Shown in pieces: positions 7,910 through 17,475 of a stretch of DNA of 64,000 bases. Each line of letters opens with the position of its first letter. Position 1 is the stretch's first letter. The DNA lies in contig NZ_LT907988.1 of NCBI RefSeq assembly GCF_900089455.2, positions 3,162,001-3,226,000 of the forward strand. Reading direction: 5' to 3'. Made by a program: the position numbers and the translations under genes. The DNA is from Orrella dioscoreae (GTDB lineage Bacteria; Pseudomonadota; Gammaproteobacteria; Burkholderiales; Burkholderiaceae_B). Under the pieces are notes generated by a model, which saw only the letters and a list, made by a program, of their open reading frames with translations, ran no database searches and had not been told where the DNA came from.

Positions 7910-10030
7910 TCAATACACCAGCCGCACGTCGCCGCAACGCACGGACAACAGCGACACGTCGCTCTGGCCCAGGCCGATGCCCAGGGTGTCGTTGACCAGT
8001 TTCTGCAGAAGGCCGCCCAGCGCGCCCAGCACGGGCTCGAGCACCTTCACCACCAGGCCCAGCACGGCCGTCACGCCGTTGTTGCCCTGGACCATGTTCT
8101 GCACGTAGGGGGTCTTGCAATTGCGCACGCCCTTCGCGCCGCCCAGCCCGCCGAGCAGGCCGCAGGTCACGTCGCCGAGCGGCGCGACGAGCAACACCTC
8201 CAGCAAGGCGCTGACGTCACCCAGCAAGCCATTGAGCACATTGCCGCTTGCCCACTGTTTCGCCCGGGCCGCCAGCGCCTCGTTGGAATAGCGCATCTCG
8301 GCGGCGATCTCGGTCAGGCTGCGGCCCACTGGCGTGGGGCCCAGCAGGCGATTGACCCGCTCTTCCAGCGTGCCGCCCTGCAGCCCGGTGTTGGCGGGGT
8401 CGCCCAGCAGGTCGCCCAGCAATCCGCCGCCCACCTGTTCCGCCAGGGTCTGCCCCAGGCGGTTCAGGTCCAGGTTGTCGTTGGGCGTCACGGTCACCAC
8501 CGTCGGCGGCTGGCCCGGGGCGGGCGCGGTCAGCGTCACGGTCTCCTCGCCCGACTGCAGGACCGGCAGGTTCAGGTGGCTGCGCACGGTCAGCAAGCCC
8601 AGCACGCTTGCGACCGGATGGCGCGCCACCGTGCCATCGCAGGTGTTCTGGTCTGAAAAGAAGCTGTCCGGCCCGAAGCCCGCCGCCATGCGCGGGAAGC
8701 CGCCCAGGCAGATGCTGGCGGCGCTGGACTGCACGCGGATCTCGGCCTGGTCGCGCGCCAGCGGTGCCTCGCACACGCGCGCCAGCGTGGCCTCGGAACG
8801 CCCCACTTCGATGATCACCGGGAGATCGATGCGCGTGCCCAGCGTGTCGAGCAGGCCGCCCAACAGCGGCACGCCCGTGGTGCCCACGCGCGCATAGACG
8901 CGGATCTGCGGCGTCACGGCGGACACGCCCGGGCCGCCGATCGCGATCTGCGGCGGATCGATGACACGCACCCGCGCCTGGACCAGGCCGGCCACATCGA
9001 GCGAGGGAATGGACAACAGGCGGCTGCCGTTGGCAGCCAGCAACGACGTGCTGACGAGGTCCAGGACATTCACCTCGGCGCGCAGCGCCGAGGCGGGATC
9101 GCCGGTAGCCACCAGCGCGAAGACGCCGCCATCGCCGAACAGGCGCACCGGCAGCGTCAGCGGGCTGCGGCCGTCGATGACCGCGAGATTCAGCTGCGAG
9201 ATCAGGCCATTGAGCGCCGACAGCGAGGCCTGCGCCACGCCATCCGTCTTGGACAGCACCTGCGCGGAAGCATCCAGCACCTGCCCCAGCGTGAGTTGCT
9301 GCAAGGCCAGCAGTTCCTGCGGCGTTCCCACCCCGGCCGCCACGCTGGCGGGCAGGCCCAGGGCCTGCAACAAACCCGACGGCGTCAGCTTTGTATTGAC
9401 CAGGCCCGATGCACTCAGGACATCCAGCTGGCTGGGGGTCAGCCCGATGGCCGCGAGCAGTTGCCCGACCAGTCCCTGCCCGCCCACGCGCAGCAGGCGC
9501 GATCCCACGGAGAAGGCCGCCGCGGGCTGCGACGTGGCGGCTCCCGCTTCACTAAGCACGATCTGCCCCGGCACGAAAGGCGCGATGCTGGTCACGTTTT
9601 TTTCCACCGTGACCCACACTGCATTCATCCGCGCAGGATCCAGCGAGACCGCGAAGTGGCGCCCATCGCCCGGGATGTCGTCAGGCGCCCACTCGCCGCA
9701 CACCACCGTCATTTCCTCATCGGCCAACGCCCCGTGCTGCTGGAAATTCATGCGGGCGCTGGCCCAGGCAGCCGTCTGCGCGGCGGGGCAGCTGCCCCCG
9801 TCGGCCAGCACCTGCGCGCCCGCCAAGGCGGCGAAATCGGCCATGTTCTGCAGCTCGCGCTTCATGTAGTACAGGTAGCCGATCTGCGATGCGCCCAGCA
9901 GCGACAGGCCCACCAACAGCGCCGCGACCACGGGCACGACGATCGAGCCGCGTTGCCGGCAGGCGGGCGCCTCGTGGCGCAAGCGCCAGGCGTGCCGGCG
10001 CCTATTGCTCGGTGACGCCGCGCTGGTCAT
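7910..10030 (-). CDS. tadG: TadG-like pilus assembly protein
   Basis: 706 residues. A basic start is followed by a TadE/G-type transmembrane segment (RGSIVVPVVAALLVGLSLL, then YLYYMKRELQNMADFAALAGA, about residues 27-70). The family's membrane anchor is present, with a large extracytoplasmic remainder. The rest is Leu/Gly/Val-rich with scattered cysteines and no enzyme motif. In Tad systems TadG is a membrane-anchored factor needed for pilus assembly. GGAG lies seven bases before the ATG. The start overlaps the end of the DUF3613 gene by 29 bases. Confidence 0.85.
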   Translation of the reverse strand: MTSAASPSNRRRHAWRLRHEAPACRQRGSIVVPVVAALLVGLSLLGASQIGYLYYMKRELQNMADFAALAGAQVLADGGSCPAAQTAAWASARMNFQQHGALADEEMTVVCGEWAPDDIPGDGRHFAVSLDPARMNAVWVTVEKNVTSIAPFVPGQIVLSEAGAATSQPAAAFSVGSRLLRVGGQGLVGQLLAAIGLTPSQLDVLSASGLVNTKLTPSGLLQALGLPASVAAGVGTPQELLALQQLTLGQVLDASAQVLSKTDGVAQASLSALNGLISQLNLAVIDGRSPLTLPVRLFGDGGVFALVATGDPASALRAEVNVLDLVSTSLLAANGSRLLSIPSLDVAGLVQARVRVIDPPQIAIGGPGVSAVTPQIRVYARVGTTGVPLLGGLLDTLGTRIDLPVIIEVGRSEATLARVCEAPLARDQAEIRVQSSAASICLGGFPRMAAGFGPDSFFSDQNTCDGTVARHPVASVLGLLTVRSHLNLPVLQSGEETVTLTAPAPGQPPTVVTVTPNDNLDLNRLGQTLAEQVGGGLLGDLLGDPANTGLQGGTLEERVNRLLGPTPVGRSLTEIAAEMRYSNEALAARAKQWASGNVLNGLLGDVSALLEVLLVAPLGDVTCGLLGGLGGAKGVRNCKTPYVQNMVQGNNGVTAVLGLVVKVLEPVLGALGGLLQKLVNDTLGIGLGQSDVSLLSVRCGDVRLVY

Positions 10031-10427
10031 TGAACCACTCCGGGATGGGCTGCGAGAAACTGTCCATGTAGCGCTCCCAGGCCCGCGTGGCGGCCTCGCC
10101 CACCATCGGCAGGTCCGTGCCCGCGCGGCGCCCGTCGCCTTGCGCGGCGATCAACAGGCGCGTGGTGTCGCCGAAGGCAGGCTCGGCCGCGGGAGACTGC
10201 GCGGGCGCGGGCGCAGGCGCGGCAACGGCCTGCACCACGGGGCGCGTTGCGGCGGCGGGTGCACGGGCTGGGGTTGGGGTTGGTGCAACCGTGGTCGCCG
10301 CCGGTGCAGGTGCCGGCACGGCCGCCGCGGCGGGTGGCTGCGTCAGCGGCGCATTGCCTTGAGACCAGGCGCTCGTGCAGGACAACGCCAGAAGGGTGGC
10401 GACGAAGACATGGCGGCAAGGACGCAT
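10002..10427 (-). CDS. DUF3613 family exported protein of the Tad locus
   Basis: 141 residues from the ATG at 10427, which has GGAG six bases upstream and leaves a clean signal peptide (MRPCRHVFVATLLALSC, then TSAWSQ). An upstream ATG at 10466 would overlap the tadD stop as ATGA but adds 13 residues before the signal. An Ala/Pro-rich linker of about 70 residues leads to the conserved C-terminus (GDTTRLLIAAQGDGRRAG, then IPEWFND), which I recognise as DUF3613. The family recurs inside Tad loci of Burkholderiales; its role is unknown. Confidence 0.8.
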   Translation of the reverse strand: MRPCRHVFVATLLALSCTSAWSQGNAPLTQPPAAAAVPAPAPAATTVAPTPTPARAPAAATRPVVQAVAAPAPAPAQSPAAEPAFGDTTRLLIAAQGDGRRAGTDLPMVGEAATRAWERYMDSFSQPIPEWFNDQRGVTEQ

Positions 10428-10462
10428 GGCGGGCTCCACGTTGCAGACAAGGGTGGCGCGTG

Positions 10463-11398
10463 TCATTGCCGCACCACGGGACGATGGTCATAGGGTTGTT
10501 CAGCCGAGGCGCGCAAGGCGGCGGCGGACTCGCGCGGCACCGGCGCCGATGGCGCGGGGGCCGTCGCCGGCGCGCCGCTCACGTCCTGCACGATCGGACG
10601 CGCGGCCATCGCCGCCGGGTCATCACGCGCAATGCGCGCGGCGGAATAGGACGGCTCGGAAGCCTGGCTCGCCAGGGGCTTCAGTTCGGCGGCCAGGCGG
10701 CGCACTTCTTCCCGCACGGGATCCGGCAGGCCTGCATCGTCCATGACGCGCCCCGCGCCACCCTCATCGCCCTGCACCAGCAGCAGCAAGGCCAGGTTGC
10801 TGAGCACTTTCGCGTTGCCAGGCGCAAGCTCCGCCGCCTTGCCCAGCGGCAGGCGCGCATCGCCGGGACGGCCGGCAAGCAGGTGCGCATAGCCCAGGTC
10901 GTTCAGCACCTGTGCATCGGTGGGCGCCAGCGCGGCTGCGCGGCCCAGGTCCGCTGCCGCGCGATCGAGGTCGCCGCGTGCCCCGGCCAGCAAGCCCAGC
11001 CCATGCCAGGCGCGGGCAGCCTGCGGCGTGCCCAGCAGCGCCCGATAGGCAGCTTCGCTTTGCGTGGGCTGCCCGGTCAGGCGCAGCGCTTCCGCGCGCA
11101 AGGCCTCGATCTCGGGGTTGCTGCCCGCGGCCTGCACATAGGCATCGATATAGGCCAGCGAGGCGAAATAGCGGCCTTGCGACTGCGCCTCGCGCACCAG
11201 CGACATCAGCAATTGCGGCTGCGTGGGTGCCTGGCGCCGTGCCTCGTCGGCCTCGTGCTGCCGCATGGCCATCTGCGCCTCCTGCTGTTGCTGGACCACC
11301 TTCCAGGCCGACTCCTGGCTGGTCGCCGCGCATCCCGACACCAGCACCACCGCGCCGAGCGCCAGGACACGCAGTCCGGCACGCTGATCGTTCCTCAT
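10463..11398 (-). CDS. tadD: TadD-like TPR lipoprotein (pilotin candidate)
   Basis: 311 residues. The lipobox VSGC places the lipidated Cys at 23. Tetratricopeptide repeats span about residues 60-200 (for example SEAAYRALLGTPQAARAWHG and ARLPLGKAAELAPGNAKVL). A Pro/Ala-rich tail follows. TadD lipoproteins help the secretin assemble in the outer membrane. Its start overlaps the tadC stop by four bases, so the two are translationally coupled. Confidence 0.88.
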   Translation of the reverse strand: MRNDQRAGLRVLALGAVVLVSGCAATSQESAWKVVQQQQEAQMAMRQHEADEARRQAPTQPQLLMSLVREAQSQGRYFASLAYIDAYVQAAGSNPEIEALRAEALRLTGQPTQSEAAYRALLGTPQAARAWHGLGLLAGARGDLDRAAADLGRAAALAPTDAQVLNDLGYAHLLAGRPGDARLPLGKAAELAPGNAKVLSNLALLLLVQGDEGGAGRVMDDAGLPDPVREEVRRLAAELKPLASQASEPSYSAARIARDDPAAMAARPIVQDVSGAPATAPAPSAPVPRESAAALRASAEQPYDHRPVVRQ

Positions 11399-12405
11399 GA
11401 TCCCCCCGCTACCCGCGACAAGCCGCGGATGACTGCCAAGAAACCCGCGCCACCCGTGACGATGAGCAAGGCGGGCAAGAGAGTCAGCACCATGACGCCC
11501 GTCATCTTGACGGTGAGCTTGCCGACCCGCTCCTTCAACTCCATGCGGCGGCGCTCTCGCACCCGCTCGCCAAACCGGTTCAAGGGATCCTGCACGGCGC
11601 CGCCGTGCCGGTCCACCTGCGAGATCAGGCGGCAGATCGCCGACAGGTCGTCATTGTCGAAACCCGTGGCCAACCGCATCAGCGACTGCTCGCGCGTGCG
11701 GCCCCGCGCATAGAGATCCACGGCATATTGCAACTCGCGCGCCAGCACCGGCATGACCTGGCGGAACTCCGTGACCACCACGTGCAGGCTCTGATCGATC
11801 GACAGGCCCACGCCTTGCAGCAGGCGCAACAGGTCGATCAGCAAAGGCAACTCCTGGTAGGCCGCCCGGCGCCTGCGCGCGGCGCGGCGCAGCAACATCC
11901 ACTTGGGCAGCATCCACCCCAGCGCAAGGCCCACGAAGGCCGCGGCCGTCCATTCGATCGCGGGATTGGCGGGCAACAGGCGGCCTTGCAGCAGGAAACC
12001 CGCGAGGAACGGCAGGCCGGCCGTCAGCAGCACGCGCGCAAACATGAACAGCGAACGCGCCCGGCCCACGTCCTCGAAACCGCACAGGTCGACGACCTGC
12101 CTGTCCTCGGGCGGCAGCAGCACGTTGCCCGACCTGCCCTCGCCCCAGTGCCGGCCCAATTGCTCCGCCCGGTGCACGGCGCTGCCCAGGGTGCCTTGCG
12201 GCTCGGCCTGCGTCGGCGCCGATTGGCCGCCGCGCCCCGCCAGCAGGCGGTCGATGACCTGGCGGTTGCGATCCTGCCGCGAGACCTTCAGCCACAACGA
12301 CGCGCCCGCGGCGAGCACCGCCAGGGCCAGCGCCACCAGCGCCGCCGCCGCGACATTGCGAGGATCGAGGTCGGCCCACAGGCCCAGGTTGGCGACGTAA
12401 TCCAT
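11395..12405 (-). CDS. tadC: TadC inner-membrane platform protein
   Basis: 336 residues of the GspF/TadC family. There is a TM segment near the N-terminus (about 15-37), a cytoplasmic stretch, two TMs around 110-165, the T2SSF domain (LPLLIDLLRLLQGVGLSIDQS, then DRHGGAVQDPLNRFGERVRERRRMELKERVGKLTVKM) and a final TM pair. With TadB it forms the membrane platform on which the TadA ATPase drives Flp pilin polymerisation. It lies ten bases after tadB. Confidence 0.92.
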   Translation of the reverse strand: MDYVANLGLWADLDPRNVAAAALVALALAVLAAGASLWLKVSRQDRNRQVIDRLLAGRGGQSAPTQAEPQGTLGSAVHRAEQLGRHWGEGRSGNVLLPPEDRQVVDLCGFEDVGRARSLFMFARVLLTAGLPFLAGFLLQGRLLPANPAIEWTAAAFVGLALGWMLPKWMLLRRAARRRRAAYQELPLLIDLLRLLQGVGLSIDQSLHVVVTEFRQVMPVLARELQYAVDLYARGRTREQSLMRLATGFDNDDLSAICRLISQVDRHGGAVQDPLNRFGERVRERRRMELKERVGKLTVKMTGVMVLTLLPALLIVTGGAGFLAVIRGLSRVAGGS

Positions 12406-12415
12406 GTGCCCCGTC

Positions 12416-13342
12416 CTATATCGACCTGGCCATGCGGTACAGCCAGTACGAGCCGCCCGCCTGCAACACCGCCGCCGCCATCAGCATGTAGGCGCCGACG
12501 GGATCCCGCCACATGTTGACCAACAAGGACTCATGGAACAGCACGATGAACACCGCGATACCCGCAGGCAGCAGCGCCAGGATCCACGCGGACAGGCGCA
12601 CCTCCGCCGACAGGGCCACCAGCTCCTGGCGCGCCTGCTCCAGGTCGCGCATGAACCCCGCCATGCGTTCCAGCACCTGATCGCTGCGCCCGCCGAAACG
12701 CATCGCCACGCTGACCACCGCCGCCACCAGGTAGAGCTCGTGCAGGCCGTATTGCTGCGACACCTGGCGTAACGACGCATCCAGGTCCTTGCCCGAGCGC
12801 GTCATGCCGTCGGCGCGTTCCAGCACTTCGCGCAAAGGCAGGTCGGTGTGGCCGGTAGCGGACTGGAACGCCGCGCCCAGGCTGTTGCCGATGGTGATCA
12901 TGCGCACCATCGCATCCAGGAAACCCGGCATCTGCATGACCATGCGCCGATGCCTGCGCTCGGCCTTCAGCCACAGCAGGAAGAACCGGAAGGCCCAGGC
13001 AAAGAACGCCAGTGCGACCGCGGCCACGGGCCCCGCCAGCAACCACACGAACGCGGCGGGCAGCAATCCCCACAGGAACCAGGCGATGAAATAGGCCGCC
13101 GATGGGCTCACGCCCGCGCGCAGGAACAGGCTGGACCAATAGCCGCCCCGTGCGCGCCGATTGTGGAAGGCGGGAATGCGCGGCACGCCCGAGGCATCGC
13201 GTGCCGCGGGATCGACCAGGCGCGAGCTGATGAACCTCTCCGTTGCCGCCATGCGCGAGCGTTGGCGCGCGTGGCGCCAGAGCAGCAGCGCCCCCGCCAG
13301 CAGAAGCAGCGCGGCGCTGGCAAGCAGCAGCGGCAGGACCAT
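12416..13342 (-). CDS. tadB: TadB inner-membrane platform protein
   Basis: 308 residues, also of the T2SSF type. An N-terminal TM (PLLLASAALLLLAGALLLW) is followed by TMs around 75-125 and the domain with PGFLDAMVRMITIGNSLGAA and FGGRSDQVLERMAGFMRDLEQAR, then two C-terminal TMs. It pairs with TadC as the assembly platform. The start shares its A with the tadA stop (TGATG), a sign of coupled translation. Confidence 0.92.
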   Translation of the reverse strand: MVLPLLLASAALLLLAGALLLWRHARQRSRMAATERFISSRLVDPAARDASGVPRIPAFHNRRARGGYWSSLFLRAGVSPSAAYFIAWFLWGLLPAAFVWLLAGPVAAVALAFFAWAFRFFLLWLKAERRHRRMVMQMPGFLDAMVRMITIGNSLGAAFQSATGHTDLPLREVLERADGMTRSGKDLDASLRQVSQQYGLHELYLVAAVVSVAMRFGGRSDQVLERMAGFMRDLEQARQELVALSAEVRLSAWILALLPAGIAVFIVLFHESLLVNMWRDPVGAYMLMAAAVLQAGGSYWLYRMARSI

Positions 13343-14709
13343 CAGCGCCTCCTGCCCCAGAACCCGCCACCGCCGCCGCCGTCATCGGACGGCGCCCCGG
13401 CATTGCTGGCCCGCATCTCGTCACGGAACTTCGCCAGTTTCGGGGTATGTGGATGGATGCCCAGGCTGACCCAGCGATCCCGTTCCTCGCCCTCGGGCGT
13501 GCTCACCGTCTCGTGGCGGTACAGCTCCTGCGTGGCAATCACGTTGTCGCCCATGCCGGTGACCTCCGTGATGGACAGCACGCGCCGCTTGCCATTCGAC
13601 AGCCGTCCCACCTGCACGATGAAATCCAGCGCGCTGGCGATCTGCCGGCGCAGGCTGTCCTCGCTGCCCTGGTAGCCCGCGAAGCCCGCCAGCATCTCGA
13701 TGCGATACAGGCATTCGCGCGCCGAGTTGGCGTGGATGGTGGCCATCGAGCCCTCATGGCCCGTGTTCATCGCCTGCATCATGTCCATGACTTCGGCGCC
13801 CCGCACCTCGCCCACCACCACCCGGTCGGGGCGCATGCGCAGGCTGTTGCGGATGAGCTCGCGGATGGTGACCGCGCCGCCGCCATCGAAGCCGCCCTGG
13901 CGCGACTCCAGCCGCACCACGTGCGGATGGTTCAGCGACAGCTCGGCCGTATCCTCGATGGTGACGACACGTTCGCGCTCGGGCACGAAGAAAGCCAGGG
14001 CATTCAGCAGCGAGGTCTTGCCCGAGCTGGTGCCGCCCGACACCAGGATGTTGCAGCGCGCACGCACGGCCGCCCCCAGCAGCGCATAGATGCTCTCGTC
14101 GAAGGTGCCCAGGGTCAGCAGGTCGGCGGGCTTGAGCGGATCCTGGCGGAACTTGCGGATGGACACCATCGGCCCGTCCACCGCCAGCGGTTCGATCACG
14201 ACATTCAGGCGGCCCCCATCAGGCAGGCGCGCGTCCACCATCGGGCAGGACTCGTCCAGCCGGCGCCCCAGCGGCGCCAGGATGCGGCGCACGATGCGCA
14301 GCACGTGCTGGTTGTCGCTGAAGCGCAGTTGCTCGCGCGCCAGCACGCCCGCGCGCGACACGAAGACATTGTCGTAGCCATTGATCAGTACGTCCTCCAC
14401 CGCGGGATCCGACAGCAGGTCTTCCAATGGCCCCAGGCCCGCCAGTTCCTTGGTGAGCGACTCCGACACGAGCCGCATCTCGGCCTCGTTGATGGCCACC
14501 CGGCGCAAGCGCACGAAACCCGCCACCTCGATGTCGACGAACTCCTGGATGGCCGCGCGCGTCCAGCGGCCGAACTCCGCGCCCAGCTCCTCGATACGCG
14601 ACAACAGGTGTTCATAGGCGGCGGTCTTGACCGACTGGAAACGATCGGAGTGGACGAAGGCATCGCCTTCGCGTGAATCGCCGAACTGCAAGGTTGCGGG
14701 AGGAGTCAT
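13342..14709 (-). CDS. tadA: TadA/CpaF pilus assembly ATPase
   Basis: The 455-residue secretion ATPase that powers Flp pilus extension. Visible motifs are Walker A GGTSSGKT (225-232), the Asp box TIEDTAEL (250-257), Walker B DRVVVGEVRG (295-304) and the His box GHEGSMATIH (317-326). All are intact. The N-terminal region (about 1-150) is the usual CpaF helical domain, and the tail is Gly-rich and basic. Only 25 bases separate it from tadZ. Confidence 0.96.
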   Translation of the reverse strand: MTPPATLQFGDSREGDAFVHSDRFQSVKTAAYEHLLSRIEELGAEFGRWTRAAIQEFVDIEVAGFVRLRRVAINEAEMRLVSESLTKELAGLGPLEDLLSDPAVEDVLINGYDNVFVSRAGVLAREQLRFSDNQHVLRIVRRILAPLGRRLDESCPMVDARLPDGGRLNVVIEPLAVDGPMVSIRKFRQDPLKPADLLTLGTFDESIYALLGAAVRARCNILVSGGTSSGKTSLLNALAFFVPERERVVTIEDTAELSLNHPHVVRLESRQGGFDGGGAVTIRELIRNSLRMRPDRVVVGEVRGAEVMDMMQAMNTGHEGSMATIHANSARECLYRIEMLAGFAGYQGSEDSLRRQIASALDFIVQVGRLSNGKRRVLSITEVTGMGDNVIATQELYRHETVSTPEGEERDRWVSLGIHPHTPKLAKFRDEMRASNAGAPSDDGGGGGGFWGRRR

Positions 14710-14734
14710 GGTCGTCTGGCGCTTGGCGCGCCGC

Positions 14735-16054
14735 TCAGATGATGTTCATGCGCTTGTGCACGCCGGGCAGCCACGTCGCCATCCAGCTGCCGCGCCCGCT
14801 GCTGCCCGACGTTTCCTCGGCCAGCACCCGGTTGCCCAGGGCCTGGACCGCGCGCACATAGGCATCGCGCTCGGCGTCCTCGTGCAGCAGGCGGCCCTGG
14901 TTGGTGCACACCATGAGCTGCAGCGTGCGGTCGGGCAAGGTCCCCGCCAGCGGCAGGTTGAAACGTTCGGCGATCTGCGTCGCGGTCATGCCGTAACGCT
15001 CGTCGTAGCGGTTCACCACCAGTTGCAGACAGCCCGGGTCGACATGCTGGGACTCGAGTTCGCGCAACAGGCTGGCCAGCGACACCAGCGCGCCCACGCT
15101 CTGGTCGGTCACCACCCAGACCTCCTGCGCGGTACGCGCCAGGCCGGCCACGAACTCGGGGTTGGACAAGCCGCCCGCGTCGGTGATGAGCGCGCCGAAA
15201 TGCTGCCGCAGGCGCTCGAACAGCAACAGGGAATCGGACAGGCTGATGGACCGCATGGCATCCATGTCGCGCGGCAGGCCCAGCACGCTGATGCCGCCGG
15301 TGGTGTGCGCCAGCGCGGTCCCCAGCAACGTGGGGTCCAGGCGGCGCAGGTTGCGCACGGCCTCGGCGAAATCGAACTCGCTATCCACGTTCAGGTACAA
15401 CAGGCAATCACCCGCCGGCCAGCCCAGGTCCAGCATCGCCACGCGGTCGGACAGACGGGTCTCGGCCGGCGTGCGCGGCATGCGGCCGCCACGCGCGACG
15501 TTCGCGGCCAGCGTCAGACGCTCCTGCACCAGGCCCGCCAGATGCACGGCCAGCGTGCTGGTGCCCACGCCAGGACGCGCGCCCAGCAGCACGATGCCCC
15601 GATGGCCGCCCTGGCGGCTGGACTCGCGGCTGCCCGCGCCCAGTACGCGCTGCACCACATCGCGGATCTCGTACGGCGCCGAGCCAGGATCGATGAAATC
15701 CGTCACGCCCGCGCGCAGGGCCGCCACCGGCCCTTCGGCCTGGGCCAGGCTGCCCACGGCGATGCAGGGAAGTTGCGGCGCGATGCGTGCCAGCATGCGC
15801 GCCAAGTCGGCGGAACGCAGCAGCTTGCCGGGCTCGTCCTCATCCGGCGTGAAGTCCAGGAAGACCAGCCGTGGCGACAACTCCACCAGCCGAGGCGCCA
15901 GCCTGTCGATGGCAGGCAACTCCTGCGTCAGAAGGCCCAGTTCTCCCACGGCCTCGCCAAGCTGGGCAGCCACGCGGCTGTCCTTGGAGCAAAAGAGAAA
16001 CATCGTCGATTTCTGCAGGGCCACGCCCTCTTTCAAATGGGGTTTCATGATCAT
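14735..16054 (-). CDS. tadZ: TadZ/CpaE pilus localisation ATPase
   Basis: 439 residues. A receiver-like N-terminal domain (about 15-125) is followed by a MinD/ParA-type P-loop domain. The P-loop is the deviant GARPGVGTST, and the later motifs VAMLDLGWPAGD and VTDQSVGALVS match CpaE/TadZ proteins, which place the Tad machine at the cell pole. The start may be MIMK as given or MK two codons later. It begins four bases after the rcpA stop. Confidence 0.9.
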   Translation of the reverse strand: MIMKPHLKEGVALQKSTMFLFCSKDSRVAAQLGEAVGELGLLTQELPAIDRLAPRLVELSPRLVFLDFTPDEDEPGKLLRSADLARMLARIAPQLPCIAVGSLAQAEGPVAALRAGVTDFIDPGSAPYEIRDVVQRVLGAGSRESSRQGGHRGIVLLGARPGVGTSTLAVHLAGLVQERLTLAANVARGGRMPRTPAETRLSDRVAMLDLGWPAGDCLLYLNVDSEFDFAEAVRNLRRLDPTLLGTALAHTTGGISVLGLPRDMDAMRSISLSDSLLLFERLRQHFGALITDAGGLSNPEFVAGLARTAQEVWVVTDQSVGALVSLASLLRELESQHVDPGCLQLVVNRYDERYGMTATQIAERFNLPLAGTLPDRTLQLMVCTNQGRLLHEDAERDAYVRAVQALGNRVLAEETSGSSGRGSWMATWLPGVHKRMNII

Positions 16055-16058
16055 TCCA

Positions 16059-17429
16059 TCACCGTGAAAATCCAGGCATCTGCTGGCCGCTCAGCGGACC
16101 GAGCAGATAGCTACCCCAGGCATTGGTCGGCGTGTCGGCCACCTCTTGTCTCGCCCCCGGCATGGGCAGGTTCACGCCGCGCGCGATCGGCCTGATGAGA
16201 CGAGGCGTGACGACGATCACGAGTTCACGCTCCTCTTGCGAGTAGCGCATGCTGCGAAAGAACGCGCCGATGATGGGCAGGTCGCCCAGGAACGGCAGCT
16301 TGTTGACGTTGGCGATGGTCTGGCGCGAGACCAGGCCGCTGATGATGAAGCTCTCGCCGTCGCCCAGCTCCACCGTGGTGTCCGCGCGGCGCGTCCGGAT
16401 CGCGGGAATCAGCGTGACGTTGTTGTCGCCGTTGAATATCTGGATGCCGTTGGTCGGATCGAGCTCGCTCGCCTCGGGCGCCACCTTCAGCGCAATGCGT
16501 TCACGCGACAGCACCGTGGGCGTCACCGTGAGTCCGATGCCGAAAGGCTTGTAGGTCACGTTCTGCGTGCCCAGGCCGCCCGCTTGTGGAATGGGTATCT
16601 CGCCGCCTGCCAGGAAGCTTGCGCTCTGCCCGGAAAGCGCCACCAGCGTCGGTTCGGCAAGAATGCGCGCAAGGCCGTTGCTTTGCAGCAGTCCCAGGCG
16701 GGCCGAGAAATTGCTGCTGTCGAAGGTGGCCCTGAAGCCATCGGCGATGGCGCCGCTCAGCGTGGGCGAGGCCGCGCCCCAACTGCCCGTGCCGTCCGAC
16801 GCGCGCCCGGCGAGAAAGCTCAGGCCCACGTCCTTGGCCACGCTTTGCGAAACCTCCACCACGCGCACTTCGACCTGCACCACGCCGCCAGGGCTCACCG
16901 TGGACGTGTCGACGATTTTCTCCTCGCCAGCGGCGGCCCGTGCCGCGCCCACTGCCGCGCGATGCTCGACCATCGACGCCGCGCTCCCGCTGATGATCGC
17001 GTGGTCCGCGGCATGGCCCACGTCGATGGCGTCCACCGCCCCGCGCTCGCGCAGGGCGTCGTGGACACGGCCCGCCACCCTCACCCGCCAGACCGTGGGC
17101 CGGGCGCTGCCCTGGGCCCAGACCTGGACACGCGTCGCGCCAGGCTTGTTGCCGATGATGAGGACTTGCGCGGGCGCCTCGCCCCGTGCCGGCAGCACCC
17201 GGACATCGGCCACGGTTTCGTCGCCCACGGCGACGCGCTGCGGCAGGCCTTGCACCGGCAAGGTCTGCTGGCCACGCACAGGCAACACGATTTCCCGTTC
17301 GGCGGGCGCCGCTGCCGCGCCCGCCTGCGCCAGCGCGGCCGGGGCGACGGTACTCAGCAGGATCAGAACGGCCGAACTGGCGATCAGGGTGGCGGTTGTT
17401 TTCTTCATCGCGGCGTATCGGTTCAGCAT
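16059..17429 (-). CDS. rcpA: RcpA/CpaC outer-membrane secretin
   Basis: 456 residues forming the outer-membrane pore of the Flp pilus. A signal peptide (KKTTATLIASSAVLILLSTVAPAALA) is preceded by seven residues if the ATG at 17429 is used; the ATG at 17408 would give a tighter signal. The BON/pilus-formation N-domain covers about 45-130. The secretin domain holds ARILAEPTLVALSGQSASFL, GGEIPIP and the terminal VIVVTPRLI. The gene is full length. Confidence 0.93.
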   Translation of the reverse strand: MLNRYAAMKKTTATLIASSAVLILLSTVAPAALAQAGAAAAPAEREIVLPVRGQQTLPVQGLPQRVAVGDETVADVRVLPARGEAPAQVLIIGNKPGATRVQVWAQGSARPTVWRVRVAGRVHDALRERGAVDAIDVGHAADHAIISGSAASMVEHRAAVGAARAAAGEEKIVDTSTVSPGGVVQVEVRVVEVSQSVAKDVGLSFLAGRASDGTGSWGAASPTLSGAIADGFRATFDSSNFSARLGLLQSNGLARILAEPTLVALSGQSASFLAGGEIPIPQAGGLGTQNVTYKPFGIGLTVTPTVLSRERIALKVAPEASELDPTNGIQIFNGDNNVTLIPAIRTRRADTTVELGDGESFIISGLVSRQTIANVNKLPFLGDLPIIGAFFRSMRYSQEERELVIVVTPRLIRPIARGVNLPMPGARQEVADTPTNAWGSYLLGPLSGQQMPGFSR

Positions 17430-17475
17430 GTTGAGGAATCCGGAGCGTCAGGACATCATGGGTGGCGCGAAGGCA